The notes under the pieces were generated by a model. The model did not search any database. It had not been told where the DNA came from and worked only from the letters and a program-made list of their open reading frames with translations. Made by a program: the position numbers and the translations under genes. Below are positions 7,001 to 7,612 of a stretch of DNA of 7,612 bases, piece after piece (positions within the stretch are counted from its first letter, which is position 1; every line of letters begins with the position of its first letter). The stretch covers positions 1 to 7,612 of the forward strand of contig JAGLWW010000030.1 of NCBI GenBank assembly GCA_023133195.1. The letters are read 5' to 3'. The DNA is from Candidatus Aenigmatarchaeota archaeon. Lineage in GTDB: Archaea > Aenigmatarchaeota > Aenigmatarchaeia > PWEA01 > JAGHBM01.

Positions 7001-7612
7001 CTCAAAAGTAAGATAAGGCAGAGTATCATTCCAGTTGTCGTTTAGGTCACTTGAATAAATTTTTAATGAGTGGTTTCCCAACAACCAGGATGTATTCGTG
7101 TCAAGCGTATGGTTTGTCCAGTCATTCGTGTAGGGGCTGGATATGGTGTGGTTCTCCAAGCCAGAGGAGGTGTCGTTGTATTCAGCTGTCGCGTTTTTGA
7201 TTTCCTCATCCCATCTGGCATAGGCCTTTAGCGAATCCCCCCTGTTTACAGCGTAATTCGTAAGACCGTAGATTTCATTATAAAGTTGGGGGGGAAGGTC
7301 CTCCGAGACTATTAAATTGTATATAGAGAAATCTTCTTCTGTGAACAAGGAATTGTTTACAACAAAGTGTACAAAGTATTGATCTGCACTTATGCTTGTA
7401 ATATTGAATATATAAGAGAACGTTACATTTTGGTCAACCTGAACCAACATGTCACCCTGAGAAGTATTCCATTCAACTTTATCAGAGGACCAGTTCCCTC
7501 CGGTGTAGTTTAAAGTTGAATTGGCATACCAGATATCATCTGTATAATTTATCTCCCATATGGAGTCCAATTCTTCATGAAATACTACATCGGAAGAGTC
7601 TATAGTCCAGTT
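4097..7612 (-). CDS. Giant secreted repeat glycoprotein (5' end outside window)
   Basis: The frame is open from the window edge to TGA at 4099-4097, giving 1171 visible residues. No true start is visible: the coding pattern runs to the last base, so the TTG at 7570 is only an internal leucine codon. After about 107 residues come four units of roughly 200 residues. Each unit has an A module (GDSLxxYAxW in A1 and A3) and a B module. B opens with VWGWS or VWGRS (residues 205, 411, 619, 815), has two cysteines (231/282, 437/488, 643/698, 841/899) and contains 'CNITD...YNAS' or a close variant. The spacing of 206, 208 and 196 residues is regular. The C-terminal 240 residues differ and end without a transmembrane helix or recognisable sorting signal. 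By-eye counting gives about 75-80 N-X-S/T sequons, one per 15 residues. It is probably a heavily N-glycosylated surface, S-layer-associated or adhesin-like protein. Ligand and function are unknown. It is the first visible gene of the minus-strand cluster, 37 bases upstream of the small Ig-fold protein. Confidence 0.8.
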   Translation of the reverse strand, partial: NWTIDSSDVVFHEELDSIWEINYTDDIWYANSTLNYTGGNWSSDKVEWNTSQGDMLVQVDQNVTFSYIFNITSISADQYFVHFVVNNSLFTEEDFSIYNLIVSEDLPPQLYNEIYGLTNYAVNRGDSLKAYARWDEEIKNATAEYNDTSSGLENHTISSPYTNDWTNHTLDTNTSWLLGNHSLKIYSSDLNDNWNDTLPYLTFEVWGWSSVPSSSINPSTVVQGNPVTMSCRVVSDNTSGISGYSVAFYNSTEQLGVNQTNQTGWASFTFTDNSLGYENITCNITDNATMFYNASSDNQELQTLRTIETESPKYSQVTQNISVAHKGDAILYRAYWTDNVKVDYAWLSTNETVIWQNSSLASPIWIDDTDGWSDFEVTLPTTMTPGILGWRIYANDTSSNENETLVNTTEVWGWSEVSDSDIDPSIIYEGEWSIFSCKVRDLNGSALSGYNVSFYNSTHSLGINQTNSTGWAFWNYTDYSNGTDTLVCNITDYAVIMYNASANNNKTETLTTKEPGEDITPPYAIVYEINDIVAWKGDSLFIYAQWNESIGNSYTKYNDTSSQIVGYTTETIGGDNWTNHTIVTNSSWITGVHVAKINASDQAVPENWNDTLPYKNFEVWGRSKVEWTEPAGNQYRGTIPLTCRVIDKDGGYGIEDYQIDFYDDDWVWINSTNTNSTGYATVTWDAQTETVGVKTLRCLINDKPSAYYNTTGADDDAFSQITLMGILNVSVDYPENESSFNVGDTVNLNSTTKDENDIGVTPDTANWTNTTNYIGSGENTTWQIPAGHSVGAELITVNVTKQYYDSDENNVTIFVWGWSEVNWTYPDDGEYSQGSTIPLTCHVMNSNTSASIQNYPVEFYVENSTDSISLGNDLTNSSGYATVNWDTTGYTEGYYYPKCNITDNATLYYNASESYEDNTTVNITGVAGKLIVFLNEPPDNTIVPRYRNFTVNATVICRDANCGSVQGRARYNSSGSEPNTDISTTPGATPFYTFDSNPQNCNLNQDDNCTMIWKVNSTGSLDSYYNIDVLFSNPSNDTNNSLVRIGIVLVLNVSTGSIDWGNQDSDQQGLAAPGNPYQVGLDENSNDAAGLYIKGTDLTGSTSTPIEVSNISWCKECSGYLTSTRMNNSYQLIQSSPPSGITYDTYFWLDTPPVYYGQYTGSITIMANASW
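4100..4468 (-). other. C-terminal beta-rich domain of the giant surface protein
   Basis: The last 123 residues begin LVLNVSTGSIDWGNQDSDQQ and run through GLYIKGTDLTG, IEVSNISWCKEC, YFWLDTPP and YYGQYTGSITIMANASW at the end of the protein. From memory, a terminal domain of this shape (an 'I-F/W-G' opening, '.yIKGTdlt', 'vsni.W', 'wLdtPp..y.G.Ytg.I.i') recurs at the ends of surface proteins from several uncultivated archaeal groups. I do not know a formal family name. It has its own cysteine pair (CKEC) and no hydrophobic anchor, so it probably interacts non-covalently with another envelope component. Confidence 0.55.
4835..5437 (-). repeat. A-B repeat unit 4 of the giant surface protein
   Basis: Module A4 (visible residues 726-814) is strongly diverged (LNVSVDYPENESSFNVGD, TTWQIPAGHSVGAELI) and looks like a generic Ig-like domain rather than a true copy of A1-A3. 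Module B4 (815-926) starts VWGWSEVNW and contains STIPLTCHVM, NSSGYATVNWD and CNITDNATLYYNASESY, making it a clear B copy. Confidence 0.65.
5438..6052 (-). repeat. A-B repeat unit 3 of the giant surface protein
   Basis: Module A3 (visible residues 521-618) contains KGDSLFIYAQW and DNWTNHTIVTNSSW, and ends NWNDTLPYKNFE, very close to A1. Module B3 (619-725) starts VWGRSK and contains RGTIPLTCRV and NSTGYATVTWD, closer to B4 than to B1 or B2. It is the B module with the fewest sequons. Confidence 0.75.
6053..6679 (-). repeat. A-B repeat unit 2 of the giant surface protein
   Basis: Module A2 (visible residues 312-410) is the most divergent of the first three A modules (KGDAILYRAYW, DDTDGWSDFEVTLP). 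Module B2 (411-520) starts VWGWSE and contains FYNSTHSLGINQTNSTGWA and CNITDYAVIMYNASANN. A 17-base exact match to unit 1 (6239-6255 and 6857-6873, 618 bases apart) marks the B1/B2 duplication at DNA level. Confidence 0.75.
6680..7291 (-). repeat. A-B repeat unit 1 of the giant surface protein
   Basis: Module A1 (visible residues 108-204) contains RGDSLKAYARW and NDWTNHTLDTNTSW, and ends NWNDTLPYLTFE. Module B1 (205-311) starts VWGWSS and contains FYNSTEQLGVNQTNQTGWA and CNITDNATMFYNASSDN. A1 is closest to A3, and B1 is closest to B2. Confidence 0.75.

Noticed and set aside
4835..7291. The regular repeats as a CRISPR array or mobile element
   Set aside because: The units are about 600 bases long, coding and diverged. 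There are no short identical repeats with spacers, terminal inverted repeats or transposase.
7568..7570. TTG at 7570 as the start of the giant surface protein
   Set aside because: The frame stays open and protein-like to the window edge (NWTIDSSDVVFHEE), and no signal peptide follows the TTG. The true start lies outside the window.

Overview
The window reads as archaeal DNA from an organism I cannot place more precisely, possibly a DPANN-type or other uncultivated lineage. Three features point this way. AT-rich TATA-like boxes lie about 25-29 bases upstream of two start codons. One of those genes has no Shine-Dalgarno site, as in leaderless archaeal transcripts. Two large secreted proteins are packed with N-X-S/T sequons and Ig-like modules, as in archaeal cell-surface glycoproteins. 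No tRNA, rRNA, CRISPR array, transposase or insertion sequence was seen. No gene-free stretch exceeds about 45 bases.

Layout. Bases 1-93 are probably the last 30 codons of an unidentified plus-strand gene. After a 43-base gap holding a TATA-like box inside a palindrome comes a plus-strand gene (137-1144). It encodes a membrane protein with a signal peptide, a small ectodomain and a hydrophobic M50-like region carrying HEFFH. Its 3' end overlaps by 56 bases the 3' end of a minus-strand cluster that fills the rest of the window. In transcription order the cluster holds three genes. The first (7612-4097, 5' end outside the window) is a giant secreted protein made of four repeats of about 200 residues plus a conserved-looking terminal domain. 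The second (4059-3298) is a small Ig-like membrane-anchored protein. The third (3296-1089) is a 735-residue protein with a glycosylated cysteine-containing head, a proline-rich linker, NEW3/CARDB-like stalk domains and C-terminal membrane helices.

Working together (inference). The giant protein has no visible C-terminal membrane anchor, while both downstream proteins have one. The last two genes are separated by a single base. A reasonable model is a cell-envelope assembly: a glycosylated repeat protein is displayed on the surface, held or assembled by two membrane-anchored Ig-fold partners. A membrane metalloprotease encoded convergently might process one of them. The layout recalls the bacterial WxL/DUF916 surface-protein loci, but I see no true WxL motif, so this is an analogy and not an assignment.
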